From contig PRCZ01000011.1 of assembly GCA_009903405.1 (NCBI GenBank), positions 1 through 36,306 of the forward strand: DNA of 36,306 nucleotides, in the 5' to 3' direction. The stretch's first letter is position 1. Each line of letters begins with the position of its first letter. Shown here one piece after another: positions 1 to 7,659 of the stretch. The notes under the pieces are model-generated. The model was given only the letters and a program-made list of their open reading frames with translations. It ran no database searches and had not been told where the DNA came from. Both the position numbers and the translations under genes were made by a program. Origin of the DNA: Candidatus Methanophaga sp. AG-394-G06. GTDB lineage: Archaea > Halobacteriota > Syntropharchaeia > Alkanophagales > Methanospirareceae.

Positions 1-258
1 GTTATCACACTGGAAGGGAATCCAACTACTGGCTATACCTGGGAGGTAACAGAACCTCTTGATGAGCTGGTGCTGCAACAAATAGGTGAAATAGTAGATG
101 TGCCGGAATCTGACCTCCTGGGTGCTCCCAGTAAGCAGATCGCCACGTTTGAAGTTGTCGGTGCAGGTGACGCAACCATAAAAATGGTCTATCACCGACC
201 CTGGGAAACAGATGTGGAACCAGCGGACACATTTACTCTGAATGTGACCGCAAGCTGA
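1..258 (+). CDS. Chagasin-family (I42) inhibitor-like domain, C-terminal part of a gene cut by the window edge
   Basis: The reading frame is open from base 1 to a TGA at 256-258, so the start lies outside the window. The 85 visible residues carry the three loops of chagasin-type cysteine peptidase inhibitors: NPTTGYTW near the beginning, a GAG turn in the middle and RPWE near the end. Chagasin-like domains block papain-like cysteine peptidases; on a secreted archaeal protein a role outside the cell is plausible but is inference. The segment is nearly identical to the end of the next gene (bases 1051-1308), so the missing 5' part may also encode a lamin-tail domain. The protein ends in NVTAS, as its neighbour does. 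Confidence 0.75.
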   Translation, partial: VITLEGNPTTGYTWEVTEPLDELVLQQIGEIVDVPESDLLGAPSKQIATFEVVGAGDATIKMVYHRPWETDVEPADTFTLNVTAS

Positions 259-316
259 TGTGCAAAGTGACAACACAATGGGCATCGGCGCCTTTGACAT
301 AGAACCTAAAAGTGTT

Positions 317-345
317 TAGGGGTTTTCCCCCCTAATTTTATTTTT
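317..345 (+). terminator. Hairpin plus T-tract after the partial chagasin gene
   Basis: TAGGGG at 317-322 pairs with CCCCTA at 329-334 across a 6-base loop and is followed by a T-rich run. The same layout is found after the duplicated gene, so the terminator was copied with it. Confidence 0.6.
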
Positions 346-411
346 GTATTTTCTCTCTTTCTAGGTTAGAATTTATTTTATACCACAAGATATTGAGCAT
401 TTACGCCAAAA

Positions 412-425
412 CTTATATATAGCTA
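412..425 (+). promoter_or_regulatory. Archaeal TATA box for the lamin-tail/chagasin gene
   Basis: CTTATATATAGCTA has the shape of an archaeal TATA box. It lies 38-50 bases before the chosen ATG at 463, which gives a short leader that begins close to the GGAGGTGA ribosome-binding site. The identical 14-mer recurs at 6353-6366. Confidence 0.6.
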
Positions 426-462
426 AAACAGATAAAATATTTAGGAGGTGAAAAAGAAAAAA

Positions 463-1308
463 ATGAAAGATGAAAAAGCTGATAAGATAAAGATTGCGGT
501 TATCGTGACGACGGCAATATTAGTACTTATGTCCCTGCTGCCAGCAATGGTAAGTGCACAAAGTGACGTGAAAATCAATGAGATTATGTATAATCCAAGC
601 ACTGAGCAAGGTAGCGATGCTAACATGGAGTGGATCGAGCTTTACAATAATGATACCGAAGCAGTAAACATTAGCGGTTGGACAATAGACAATAATCCAA
701 TATCAGAGAATGTAATGCAGTCAGGGGATTATGTCGTGCTTGCAAGGAATAAGACAGCGTTTGATGCTTATTATGGCGCATTACCATGTCCCGTAATAGA
801 TGTGACATTGGGACTAAAAAACGACCCCGGCAACACAATAGTCCTGGGAAACAGTACAGGTGCCGAGATAGATAACGTGACTTACAATGCGTCATGGGGC
901 GCGGATGGAAACGGTAAGACGCTAGAACGTACTGCAACAGGAACTTGGGCAGAGAGCATTGTTGATGGTGGTACGCCATGCAAACTGAAAACGTTCCTCA
1001 ATGCGAGTGACAACAATACCACGATCAACGTTACCACAGGAGAATTCCTGGTTATCACACTGGAAGGGAATCCAACTACTGGCTATACCTGGGAGGTAAC
1101 AGAACCTCTTGATGAGTTGGTGCTGCAACAAGTAGGAGATATAGTGTCTGTACCGGAATCTGACCTCCTGGGTGCTCCCAGTAAGCAAATCGCCACGTTC
1201 GAGGTTGTCGGTGCAGGTAACACAACCATAAAAATGGTTTATCACCGACCCTGGGAAACAGAGGCGGAACTAGTGGATACATTTACTCTGAATGTGACCG
1301 CAAGCTGA
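463..1308 (+). CDS. Secreted lamin-tail domain plus chagasin-like inhibitor domain fusion protein
   Basis: The chosen start is the ATG at 463, 11 bases after a perfect GGAGGTGA site (444-451); the in-frame GTG at 448 lies inside that site. The protein of 281 residues opens with a lysine-rich stretch and a hydrophobic segment ending in MVSAQ, a signal peptide or anchor. A lamin-tail-type beta-sandwich follows (INEIMYNP, MEWIELYNN, ISGWTIDN, then a turn with NDPGN), about residues 35-170. The last 100 residues are a chagasin-like domain with NPTTGYTW and RPWE. Many N-X-T/S sequons suggest a glycosylated surface protein. The lamin-tail module is often found on secreted prokaryotic proteins as a binding domain; pairing it with a peptidase inhibitor suggests a displayed protective protein, which is inference. 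Confidence 0.75.
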   Translation: MKDEKADKIKIAVIVTTAILVLMSLLPAMVSAQSDVKINEIMYNPSTEQGSDANMEWIELYNNDTEAVNISGWTIDNNPISENVMQSGDYVVLARNKTAFDAYYGALPCPVIDVTLGLKNDPGNTIVLGNSTGAEIDNVTYNASWGADGNGKTLERTATGTWAESIVDGGTPCKLKTFLNASDNNTTINVTTGEFLVITLEGNPTTGYTWEVTEPLDELVLQQVGDIVSVPESDLLGAPSKQIATFEVVGAGNTTIKMVYHRPWETEAELVDTFTLNVTAS

Positions 1309-1390
1309 TGTGTAAAGTGACAACACGATGGGAATCGTTGGCATAGAACATAAAAATGTTTCGGGGTTTTCTTTTTCCCCCCCCATAATT
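1051..1390 (+). repeat. Diverged direct repeat of bases 1 to about 350 (chagasin exon-like block plus terminator)
   Basis: Bases 1051 onward match bases 1 onward at an offset of 1050, with scattered substitutions. The match runs through the stop codon, the short 3' spacer and the G-run/C-run terminator. A duplication of a unit about 1050 bases long explains both copies. The 3' end of the next gene (about 2655-2680) shares only the short sequence around GACCGCAAGCTGA and the following GATGTGCAAAG. Confidence 0.75.
1362..1390 (+). terminator. Terminator of the lamin-tail/chagasin gene
   Basis: CGGGG at 1362-1366 faces a run of eight C at 1377-1384 over a T-rich loop. It is the diverged copy of the hairpin at 317-334. 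Confidence 0.45.
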
Positions 1391-1431
1391 TCATTTTTAT
1401 TGTATATAAAATATAACTCCTATCTATTTAA

Positions 1432-1502
1432 GACGCCGATTTACACAGATTTACGCGGATTTAATTTCTTCTGCGTTAATCAGTGTTAATCTGTGTCAAT
1501 AA
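1432..1502. repeat. Dispersed inverted-repeat element, copy A
   Basis: The left half carries GATTTACACAGATTTACGCGGATTT-type units and the right half the complementary type (GCGTTAATCAGTGTTAATC, then TGTGTC), so the copy can fold into a long imperfect hairpin. Related copies lie near 7233, 19068 and 22055. It sits in the spacer between two secreted-protein genes. Confidence 0.7.
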
Positions 1503-1609
1503 GTTATTTTCTTGACCTTTTTTTTTGCTTCGCAAAAAATCAAAACTTATAATAATAAATAAAAGAATAAATGAAAGTATAGAAGGCAAAGAAATAAAAG
1601 GTGAAAAAA

Positions 1610-2665
1610 ATGAACGATAAAAAAGGGAATAATGTAAAGATCGCAGTTATAGCGACTGCACTAATATTTGTGTTGACGTCTTCGGTATCCGTAATGTCAA
1701 GTACCTCAGGAACCACCAGCGACGTGATAGTACTAAATGCAAGTGCTACGCCACCGATAATAGCGGTGAACACGGATATTACAGAGCTGCGAGTTGATGT
1801 AGCCGGCATAAACAGTTCAATCGACCTTGTAAAGATAGACCTATCACCGATAGGCGGAAATGCAAGCACGATAATGTCCCTTATCGGAAACTTCACTGAA
1901 GGCAATATATCAGGGTACAGATTCAAGTACAGCACAAACGCAAGCGCTGAGGGGTCATTCAAGCTAAAGGTTAATGCAACTGATATGAATGGCAATTACA
2001 ACAATTCCGTGAGTTTTGTGCTGGAAGTGAAAAGAATCGTGATACCCGTTCCAACAGCGATTCCAGCAATGACGTTTATATCTAACATCACCTATGATAG
2101 CGAGAGCACAAACGTTGGGCGGAATGCAACAACCGGCTTTTTTACTGCGACTGAAGTGATAGACAATGAGACATATTATGTAATTAACACAAGCAAACCT
2201 ACCGGCGGTACTAAGATGTACGTGGATATTGGCAACAAAACGATCACCCTGAGACGGCTAGTGACGGAACCAGGACTAGCGAATTTGACATTTGAGCCAG
2301 AAGTAGTAATGCTTGATTTCCCGTTGTGGGCGGGAAAAACGTGGACGAATACAACTAAAGTCACAGGCATGATAGCCAATGAAACTGGTGTAGTAATTCC
2401 AATTAACGCCACTGCGATAATATCTGGCGCAGTGACCGAGGAAGTGAACCTGACAGTGCCTTATGGTACTGTTCCCAGCCTGGCACTCGAACTCAATTGC
2501 AGCTTCGACGTATTGGGACAGCCGCAAACGTATCAGGAAAAGTACTGGATAAGCCGAGTAGACAATGTGATTTTGATCCCGAAATCCGAACGCTACATCA
2601 ATGGAAATCTCACGGAAGAACTTGAGCTGATAGATGCTTTCGCTGTAAATGAGACCGCAAGCTGA
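1610..2665 (+). CDS. Secreted surface protein with Ig-like region, unknown function
   Basis: The start is the ATG at 1610 after AAGGTGA; the GTG at 1601 is part of the ribosome-binding site. The 351-residue product begins with a charged N-terminus and a hydrophobic signal segment (VKIAVIATALIFVL). The next 120 residues look like an Ig-like or cadherin-like beta-sandwich, with NATDMNGNYNNS resembling the end of such a domain. A second region of about 200 residues (from ISNITYDSE) is rich in beta strands and contains an aromatic AGKTWTNTTK segment. About a dozen N-glycosylation sequons are visible. The protein ends in NETAS, close to the NVTAS ending of the two preceding genes, and short 3' DNA similarity follows the stop. 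No enzyme motif was recognised; a surface-exposed structural or binding role is inferred. Confidence 0.7.
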   Translation: MNDKKGNNVKIAVIATALIFVLTSSVSVMSSTSGTTSDVIVLNASATPPIIAVNTDITELRVDVAGINSSIDLVKIDLSPIGGNASTIMSLIGNFTEGNISGYRFKYSTNASAEGSFKLKVNATDMNGNYNNSVSFVLEVKRIVIPVPTAIPAMTFISNITYDSESTNVGRNATTGFFTATEVIDNETYYVINTSKPTGGTKMYVDIGNKTITLRRLVTEPGLANLTFEPEVVMLDFPLWAGKTWTNTTKVTGMIANETGVVIPINATAIISGAVTEEVNLTVPYGTVPSLALELNCSFDVLGQPQTYQEKYWISRVDNVILIPKSERYINGNLTEELELIDAFAVNETAS

Positions 2666-2729
2666 TTGATGTGCAAAGGAATAAGAAATAATAAACATTT
2701 AACTTTTTTATTTAGATAAGGTGACAAAA

Positions 2730-3662
2730 ATGGTGGAGCAGCTTCCGGAAGAAGGTAAAATATGGTTCAATGGTGCGTTTGTGGATTGGAAGAAAGCGCA
2801 AGTGCATGTTCTTGCACATGGCTTGCATTACGGGTCTGGCGTTTTCGAGGGGATACGATGTTATGCAACGGAGAGAGGGTCATTCATCTTCAGGCTAAAG
2901 GAACATGTAGACAGGTTGTACCGGTCCGCGGCGTTGTATAATATGGAAATACCGTATACAAAGGAAGTAATGGCGGATGCAATAAAGAAAACGGTTCGTA
3001 TAAATGGATTTGAGGCTTGTTACATAAGACCTATTGCTTTCTATGGGTACCATCACATGGGTGTGAACCCAGCAGGCAGTCCTGTGGATTGCGCTATTGC
3101 GACATGGCGATGGGGTACTTATCTAGGTGAAGATGCGTTAAAAGAGGGTATAAGATGCATATTCTCATCATGGTGCAGAATAGACCCTAGAACACTGCCG
3201 GTTACTGCAAAAGCGACGGGGCATTATCTAAATTCACAGTTAGCTGTGTTTGAGGCAACAGAAAGAGGGGTTGACGAAGCGATAATGCTTGATATTAACG
3301 GCTATGTGGCTGAAGGTCCGGGCGAGAATATATTTGCAGTAAAAAATGCAATTCTATATACTCCAGAAGCGGAATCAGCTATTCTGCCCGGCATCACCAG
3401 AGATTCTGTGATCACTATTGCACGGGATATTGGCTACGAGGTGGTAGAGAAGCCAATAACGAAGGAGGAACTGCTATCTGCTGATGAGGCTTTCTTCACA
3501 GGTACAGCAGCCGAGGTATCGCCAATACGAGAGATAGACGATGTAACAATAGGCGAAGGCAAGAGGGGAGAAGTGACAGGCGTGCTACAGAAGAAGTTCT
3601 TTGATGTGGTAAATGCAAAAGAGGAGAAGTATATGAGCTGGCTGGAGCCGGTAGGAATATGA
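2730..3662 (+). CDS. ilvE: Branched-chain amino acid aminotransferase
   Basis: A class IV, PLP-dependent aminotransferase that exchanges amino groups between glutamate and the 2-oxo acids of valine, leucine and isoleucine in the cytoplasm. Start at the ATG at 2730, after TAAGGTGA; a GTG at 2721 would add three residues. Family landmarks in order: WFNG near the N-terminus, HGLHYGSGVFEGIR, the PLP lysine in TAKATGHYLNS (about residue 161), NGYVAEGPGENIF, LPGITRDSV and GTAAEVSPI. The length of 310 residues is normal for IlvE. The TGA stop overlaps the start of the DUF166 gene (ATGA), so the two are probably translated from one mRNA. D-amino-acid aminotransferase and aminodeoxychorismate lyase are relatives, but the length and the full set of motifs favour IlvE. 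Confidence 0.93.
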   Translation: MVEQLPEEGKIWFNGAFVDWKKAQVHVLAHGLHYGSGVFEGIRCYATERGSFIFRLKEHVDRLYRSAALYNMEIPYTKEVMADAIKKTVRINGFEACYIRPIAFYGYHHMGVNPAGSPVDCAIATWRWGTYLGEDALKEGIRCIFSSWCRIDPRTLPVTAKATGHYLNSQLAVFEATERGVDEAIMLDINGYVAEGPGENIFAVKNAILYTPEAESAILPGITRDSVITIARDIGYEVVEKPITKEELLSADEAFFTGTAAEVSPIREIDDVTIGEGKRGEVTGVLQKKFFDVVNAKEEKYMSWLEPVGI

Positions 3663-4339
3663 ATAACCAAATTTATATACTCTATCATGGCTCGTTTGGA
3701 GAGCTGGTAACAGGTCATCTGGCTATGGGCGGGCTTGCAGACCGGATAGTGGGACTCTATGATCTCAAAGTTGCGTCCGTATCGTTTGACGATCCTGAGA
3801 GCGACATGCCGGAAGACATCCCTCTATCCGCGTGTGATCTTCTATTAGTGCTTGGGATACTCCCGAAGGCAGGTGACCTCGTCCCGATAATAGCAAAGAG
3901 AACAGGCGCAAAGGCGGTTATATGGCCTATTGAGGACCCGAACCTGATACCAGAGGGGCAGTATTCAATAGAGGAGGAGCTAAAAAAGGATGGTATACAC
4001 GTGGAATTCCCGGAGCCGCTTTGTACTTTGGATACGAGCGAGGATGAGATAGTCAATTCTTTTGCCGAGCATTTTGGTATGCCCAAATTTGAACTGCGAG
4101 TTAATGAGAAGAACATGATTATCGAAGAGGTGAAAGTCATCAGAGATACACCTTGCGGTACGGCGTCAAAGATTGGACCGAAAATCGTTGGTATGTCATA
4201 CAAGGATATGAAATCACTTGAGGATAAGGTGATGCAGATGCATGATAACGAGTGCGTGGCTTATATGGGTCCGGATAGACCGATAATGCAGCAAGCTGGT
4301 CGATTGCTCGCAGATGCGATAAAAGAGGGGTTGCCATAA
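3659..4339 (+). CDS. DUF166 family protein
   Basis: The 226-residue product resembles the archaeal DUF166 family, whose members have sometimes been labelled thymidylate synthase without good support. Visible features are an N-terminal Rossmann-like strand and loop (YILYHGSFGE), an acidic middle region, and the conserved DTPCGTA segment with a single cysteine, followed by KIVGMSYKDM. No signal peptide or membrane segment is present, so a cytoplasmic location is expected. The start ATG overlaps the ilvE stop (ATGA), a sign of translational coupling. The biochemical role is not known to me; linkage to ilvE hints at amino-acid metabolism but does not show it. Confidence 0.75.
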   Translation: MNNQIYILYHGSFGELVTGHLAMGGLADRIVGLYDLKVASVSFDDPESDMPEDIPLSACDLLLVLGILPKAGDLVPIIAKRTGAKAVIWPIEDPNLIPEGQYSIEEELKKDGIHVEFPEPLCTLDTSEDEIVNSFAEHFGMPKFELRVNEKNMIIEEVKVIRDTPCGTASKIGPKIVGMSYKDMKSLEDKVMQMHDNECVAYMGPDRPIMQQAGRLLADAIKEGLP

Positions 4340-4510
4340 AATATCCCGTAATTGTTTAGCATGTACTATAACAAGTACTTTTTAAATGTTCTATAATTGC
4401 TGCGGGTTAAAATTAAAATCAAAAAATCTCACTTGTTATGGTACAATATCACTTATAGATATAGCACTTAAAAAACTTTTTTAACGTCACGTAACAATAG
4501 ATTATATATA

Positions 4511-5377
4511 GTGCAGAAGATAATATTTGAGAAACCCGACATCGAACAGATTAACCGCCACGGTCTTAAAGCAGCGGATATGCATTATCATACAAACCAT
4601 TCGGACTCTCCGACCAGAGTAAAGGATGCATTAAAACTTGCGAAACAAAAAAGTTTCGGGCTTGCAATTACCGATCACAACCAGATAAGCGGAGTGATTG
4701 AGGCTTACGAGCTGAAGACGGATGTTCTTGTTATACCAGGTATGGAAATAAGCGCTCGAGACGGGCCGCATATACTTGTCTATTTCTATACCATTCCCGA
4801 GCTGAAGGAATTTTATGAACAATATATTCATAAGAACAAGCGAAAAAGCCCGTATCTTGCTATAACATTAACTACACAGGAGATAGTAGAAAAGACAGAA
4901 GATTTTAACTGCATAACCGTTGCCGCACATCCGTATGGATACCTGTTGTTCAACAAGGGCGTCCAGAAGTGTGTTGAAGCAGAGTACCTCAATCAGGAGA
5001 TAATCGAGTATTTTGATGCTATCGAAGTTATTTGTGCCGGTATGGTCAGGAACCTGAACATAAAGGCCGCGGACCTTGCGTTAGCGTTTGAAAAGGGAAT
5101 AACCGGCGGTAGTGACGGGCACCTGCTAAGAGACCTTGGGCATGTTGTTACATGTACGCATGCGGAAGACGTTGACGGATTTCTTACGGATATTATGCAA
5201 AGGAGGAGCATGGTTATCGGTCGTGAGAAGAACTTCGTGCTAAAATGCGCTATGGCTTCAGTCGTTCTGACGAAATACATCAAATATACTGCACCCTCGC
5301 TGAGGATACACTATGAGCAGAATATGCCACGGGTCAAGCGAATGGGTGAGCGAGCGATACGAAGAATCAAACGGTGA
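4511..5377 (+). CDS. PHP-domain metal-dependent phosphoesterase
   Basis: PHP-family hydrolases bind two or three metal ions and cleave phosphate esters or nucleic acids. The motifs are all here: DMHYHTNHSD (metal ligands, about residues 23-32), TDHN, PGMEIS, AAHPYGY and GGSDGH. The length of 288 residues suits stand-alone PHP enzymes of the TrpH/YciV type, some of which are 5'-3' exonucleases or nucleotide phosphatases. No ATG lies before the first motif, so the GTG at 4511 is the most likely start; it follows an AT-rich run (ATTATATATA) and no clear ribosome-binding site is seen, so the start is uncertain. A basic C-terminal tail (RMGERAIRRIKR) could touch nucleic acid, which is inference. 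Confidence 0.85.
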   Translation: MQKIIFEKPDIEQINRHGLKAADMHYHTNHSDSPTRVKDALKLAKQKSFGLAITDHNQISGVIEAYELKTDVLVIPGMEISARDGPHILVYFYTIPELKEFYEQYIHKNKRKSPYLAITLTTQEIVEKTEDFNCITVAAHPYGYLLFNKGVQKCVEAEYLNQEIIEYFDAIEVICAGMVRNLNIKAADLALAFEKGITGGSDGHLLRDLGHVVTCTHAEDVDGFLTDIMQRRSMVIGREKNFVLKCAMASVVLTKYIKYTAPSLRIHYEQNMPRVKRMGERAIRRIKR

Positions 5378-5410
5378 ATAATTGAAAAATATAAAATAAA
5401 AAAAATGTTT

Positions 5411-5443
5411 GGGCGGGGTGTTTATTTTTTGCTCACCCCACCC
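5411..5443. terminator. Bidirectional hairpin between convergent genes
   Basis: GGGCGGGGTG (5411-5420) pairs with CACCCCACCC (5434-5443) with one mismatch over a T-rich loop. It lies between the ends of the PHP gene and the minus-strand HdeD gene and can serve both. Confidence 0.65.
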
Positions 5444-5475
5444 TTATCCTGTTTTGGTCACCGTTATCTCTTGCT

Positions 5476-6039
5476 TTATGCTGCGATTTGTCCTTTCGCG
5501 CTCTTCGCTACGAAAGCAAGCGAAATAAGCATTATGCCACTGAAAATAGCGTAAAACGCGATTAGAATGGCCATAGTAAGCAGCCCCTCTAAAAAAGGCA
5601 GAGAAAGTAGCAGCACACCTATGATTAGCGCTAAAACACCATTCACTATTAGCAGCCCTTTACTGCCATCGCCCTTCGGTAGCGTGAGACCTCCGACTAT
5701 CTTGAATATACCAGTAACCACTAGCCAAGCCATGATAAACCACAGTATCATTACTGTACTAATCCCAGGCCGAAACAGGATGAGTAGCCCCAATATGATA
5801 CCGCACACACCTTCAAGGATTCGCAACCACCGGCGTCCTTTATCCGCTGTTATCGAAGCGACAAGAGCGAAGATACCCCATACAAATGCAAATGCTCCTA
5901 CGACTATGATTATAGAAACCACTGCCGGTGGCCAGAACAAAATCATAAAGCCGATAATCAGAGCAATAACACCTTCCACGGCCAAAGCCCACGATTCCTG
6001 CGCCAAAATACTGCGCTCTATCTCTTTTATTTCATTCAT
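5476..6039 (-). CDS. HdeD/DUF308 family membrane protein
   Basis: The product has 187 residues, of which most lie in six predicted membrane helices arranged as three similar hairpin pairs, each with a GxxxLxxP-type turn (for example LIIGFMILFWPPAV, IILGLLILFRPGIS, LIIGVLLLSLPFLEG). This is the usual layout of HdeD-type proteins, named after an E. coli acid-resistance membrane protein; the archaeal function is unknown. The N-terminus (MNEIKEIERSILAQ) is soluble and short. The start ATG at 6039 has a GGAGG-type site just upstream on the minus strand. A divergent paralogue lies at 6564, so the two probably share a control region. Confidence 0.85.
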   Translation of the reverse strand: MNEIKEIERSILAQESWALAVEGVIALIIGFMILFWPPAVVSIIIVVGAFAFVWGIFALVASITADKGRRWLRILEGVCGIILGLLILFRPGISTVMILWFIMAWLVVTGIFKIVGGLTLPKGDGSKGLLIVNGVLALIIGVLLLSLPFLEGLLTMAILIAFYAIFSGIMLISLAFVAKSAKGQIAA

Positions 6040-6456
6040 ATCTTTCCCTCCTCATCCGGAATTGCTACTAGCTGTTCCATATCGTAAATACTGCATGCAA
6101 AATCCGGATGCACAAACACACTCATATCGACACTATTCTACAAGTCACTAATTGCAGTCACTACATATCCCAATACCGTTTTGACCCCTTTTGTACCCTA
6201 CCCCCTTTTTATCGCTCGCTGTGAGAGTTCCCCACATGCGAAATATACTAAGATGGTTTATACATGGGGAATTATATAAAGTTTTCGGACATTTGCAAAA
6301 TATATGTAGATGCGAAAGAACTTCCTGACTGTTTTATAAAAAAACGGAAAAGCTTATATATAGCTATAGATTATAGGTCTTACACATAGAAAAAATTGTA
6401 AAGTCGCAGATAATACCTTAGCGGCTTGATTAAAACATAGGAGGGGATATATAAGA
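6040..6456. promoter_or_regulatory. Divergent intergenic region between the two HdeD genes
   Basis: No gene was found in this 417-base stretch. On the plus strand a strong TATA box, CTTATATATAGCTA, sits at 6353-6366 and predicts a transcript start near 6385-6390, which leaves a leader of about 70 bases before the mini-ORF at 6457. A ribosome-binding sequence (AGGAGGGG) is at 6439-6446. On the minus strand the gene at 5476-6039 would need its own promoter in the 6060-6300 part; no single best box stands out. Confidence 0.5.
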
Positions 6457-6567
6457 ATGAGATGTGGAATAGTATTGGGGGTGGGAGGAACAGCACCCGA
6501 TTGTGCAGTGAGTATAGATGATATGGGGCAGAGTGTGACAAGTCCGGAGGTGGAGCTAAAGTTATGA
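6457..6567 (+). CDS. 36-residue leader ORF coupled to HdeD by ATGA overlap
   Basis: An ATG at 6457 follows AGGAGGGG at good spacing, and the frame stays open for 36 codons to a TGA at 6565-6567 that overlaps the next ATG (6564-6566). The peptide contains two cysteines and a glycine-rich GVLGVGGTAP-like N-terminal half, with no membrane helix; I recognise no family. It has the only strong ribosome-binding site on the transcript, although a weaker GGAGGTGGAG precedes the hdeD start. A regulatory leader peptide or a real microprotein are both possible; it is short enough that chance cannot be excluded. Confidence 0.45.
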   Translation: MRCGIVLGVGGTAPDCAVSIDDMGQSVTSPEVELKL

Positions 6568-7121
6568 GTGAAGAAGCTCGTTATTTAGGCCGTCAGCCGT
6601 GGTCAATGGCAGCGGAAGGCATTATAGCACTAATTATCGGCGCTTTGATTTTAGCTTGGCCTGGACTGACACTGGTCACGTTGACCTGGATCGTCGGCAT
6701 ATTTGTACTTCTGGCGGGTATATGCGCACTTATCGCTCTGATAGGCTCGCATAAAGGGCAGCGTGGAGTACTAATAGCTGGGGGGCTGTTAGGTATCATA
6801 TTAGGGTGCATCTTCCTTGCATGGCCGATAGATAGTACTGCAGTACTACTTTGGTTGCTAATGATATGGCTAGTGCTTTATGGTATATACAGGATTGTGC
6901 ATGCCATTCGGCAACCGCCGGAAGATCATAGTAGATGGCTAGACATTTGTCTTGGTATTATTTCGCTAGTAGTCGGCGTGATTCTGATCGCTATACCGAT
7001 GCTAGAAGGTTTAGAAGTCCTGGCCTTGCTATTGGGTATTTATGCGGTTATCGCCGGCATATTACTTATTTGTCTCGCCGGCGCGGAGTGGAGCAAGCGC
7101 AAGCATATGCAAACCGGGTAG
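6564..7121 (+). CDS. HdeD/DUF308 family membrane protein, second copy
   Basis: A paralogue of the divergent gene at 5476-6039: 185 residues, six predicted membrane helices in three repeated pairs (AEGIIALIIGALILAWPG, LLGIILGCIFLAWP, CLGIISLVVGVILIAIPM). The first helix is preceded by a short soluble stretch (MSEEARYLGRQPWSM) that corresponds to the QESWA region of the other copy. The ATG at 6564 overlaps the stop of the upstream mini-ORF, and GGAGG lies about 12 bases before it. Location in the cytoplasmic membrane is clear; the function, perhaps in acid or envelope stress as in E. coli HdeD, is inference from family name only. Confidence 0.85.
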   Translation: MSEEARYLGRQPWSMAAEGIIALIIGALILAWPGLTLVTLTWIVGIFVLLAGICALIALIGSHKGQRGVLIAGGLLGIILGCIFLAWPIDSTAVLLWLLMIWLVLYGIYRIVHAIRQPPEDHSRWLDICLGIISLVVGVILIAIPMLEGLEVLALLLGIYAVIAGILLICLAGAEWSKRKHMQTG

Positions 7122-7161
7122 CACCAAGCAACAAATAACAGTAATTCAACGCTAGATAAAG

Positions 7162-7210
7162 GAAGGGGTTGCAAATAAATCCCCCTTCTCAATATTTTTT
7201 TGTTTTTTTT
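7162..7210 (+). terminator. Terminator after the second HdeD gene
   Basis: GAAGGGG (7162-7168) pairs with CCCCTTC (7182-7188) and is followed by long T-runs from 7194. It lies 40 bases after the stop codon. Confidence 0.7.
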
Positions 7211-7232
7211 ATTTGTTTAGCTCCTTTTTGTA

Positions 7233-7442
7233 ACCACCAGATTACACGGATTTCCACGAGAAAATAAATTATTGACACAGATTAACGCAGATTAACACAG
7301 ACAAGATGAAACGAGCAATGCCAATGCCGTTAAAAATAGCCCAGCCAGTCCAACAAAGGAAAACAAAAAATCGGTGTAAATCAGCGTAAATCCGTGTCTC
7401 AAATAGAACTTAGGACGTTATACTTTATATACAACAAGATAG
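7233..7442. repeat. Dispersed inverted-repeat element, copy B (longest copy)
   Basis: Left-arm units lie at 7233-7260 and 7269-7302 (GACACAGATTAACGCAGATT and relatives), and the complementary right arm at 7367-7400 (GGTGTAAATCAGCGTAAATC and relatives). The centre of about 65 bases is unrelated. The right flank, GTTATACTTTATATAnnnCAAGA, is shared with copy D at about 22137-22157 and contains a TATA-like box. The stretch from 7122 to 7659 contains no convincing gene; an open frame at 7394-7624 has no family resemblance and starts inside the repeat. Confidence 0.7.
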
Positions 7443-7659
7443 AAAAATGGCATGATGTATGTTGTATCCAGATACAACACTCTATAAAACTCAAAGTAAG
7501 CGATCTGGTGCAGGTGTGCTGGAAGATTGAACTACCTAATAGTAGTGTATTGCTCATGTCTACGAGCATGGGCAAAGTGGTGGTTGGGTTGCTATGGCTC
7601 CTGCCTGTGACAGTTATATTTTAGCTGCTTGGATACAGGACTATGATTTATACAACTAC

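Noticed and set aside
5567..6151. A 194-codon plus-strand frame over the first HdeD gene
   Set aside because: It is rich in serine, threonine and proline because it is the antisense of membrane-helix codons; the minus-strand frame has a clear membrane-protein pattern and a ribosome-binding site.
7394..7624. A 76-codon plus-strand frame between the repeat and the UbiB-like gene
   Set aside because: It starts inside the repeat arm, has no ribosome-binding site and shows no family pattern.
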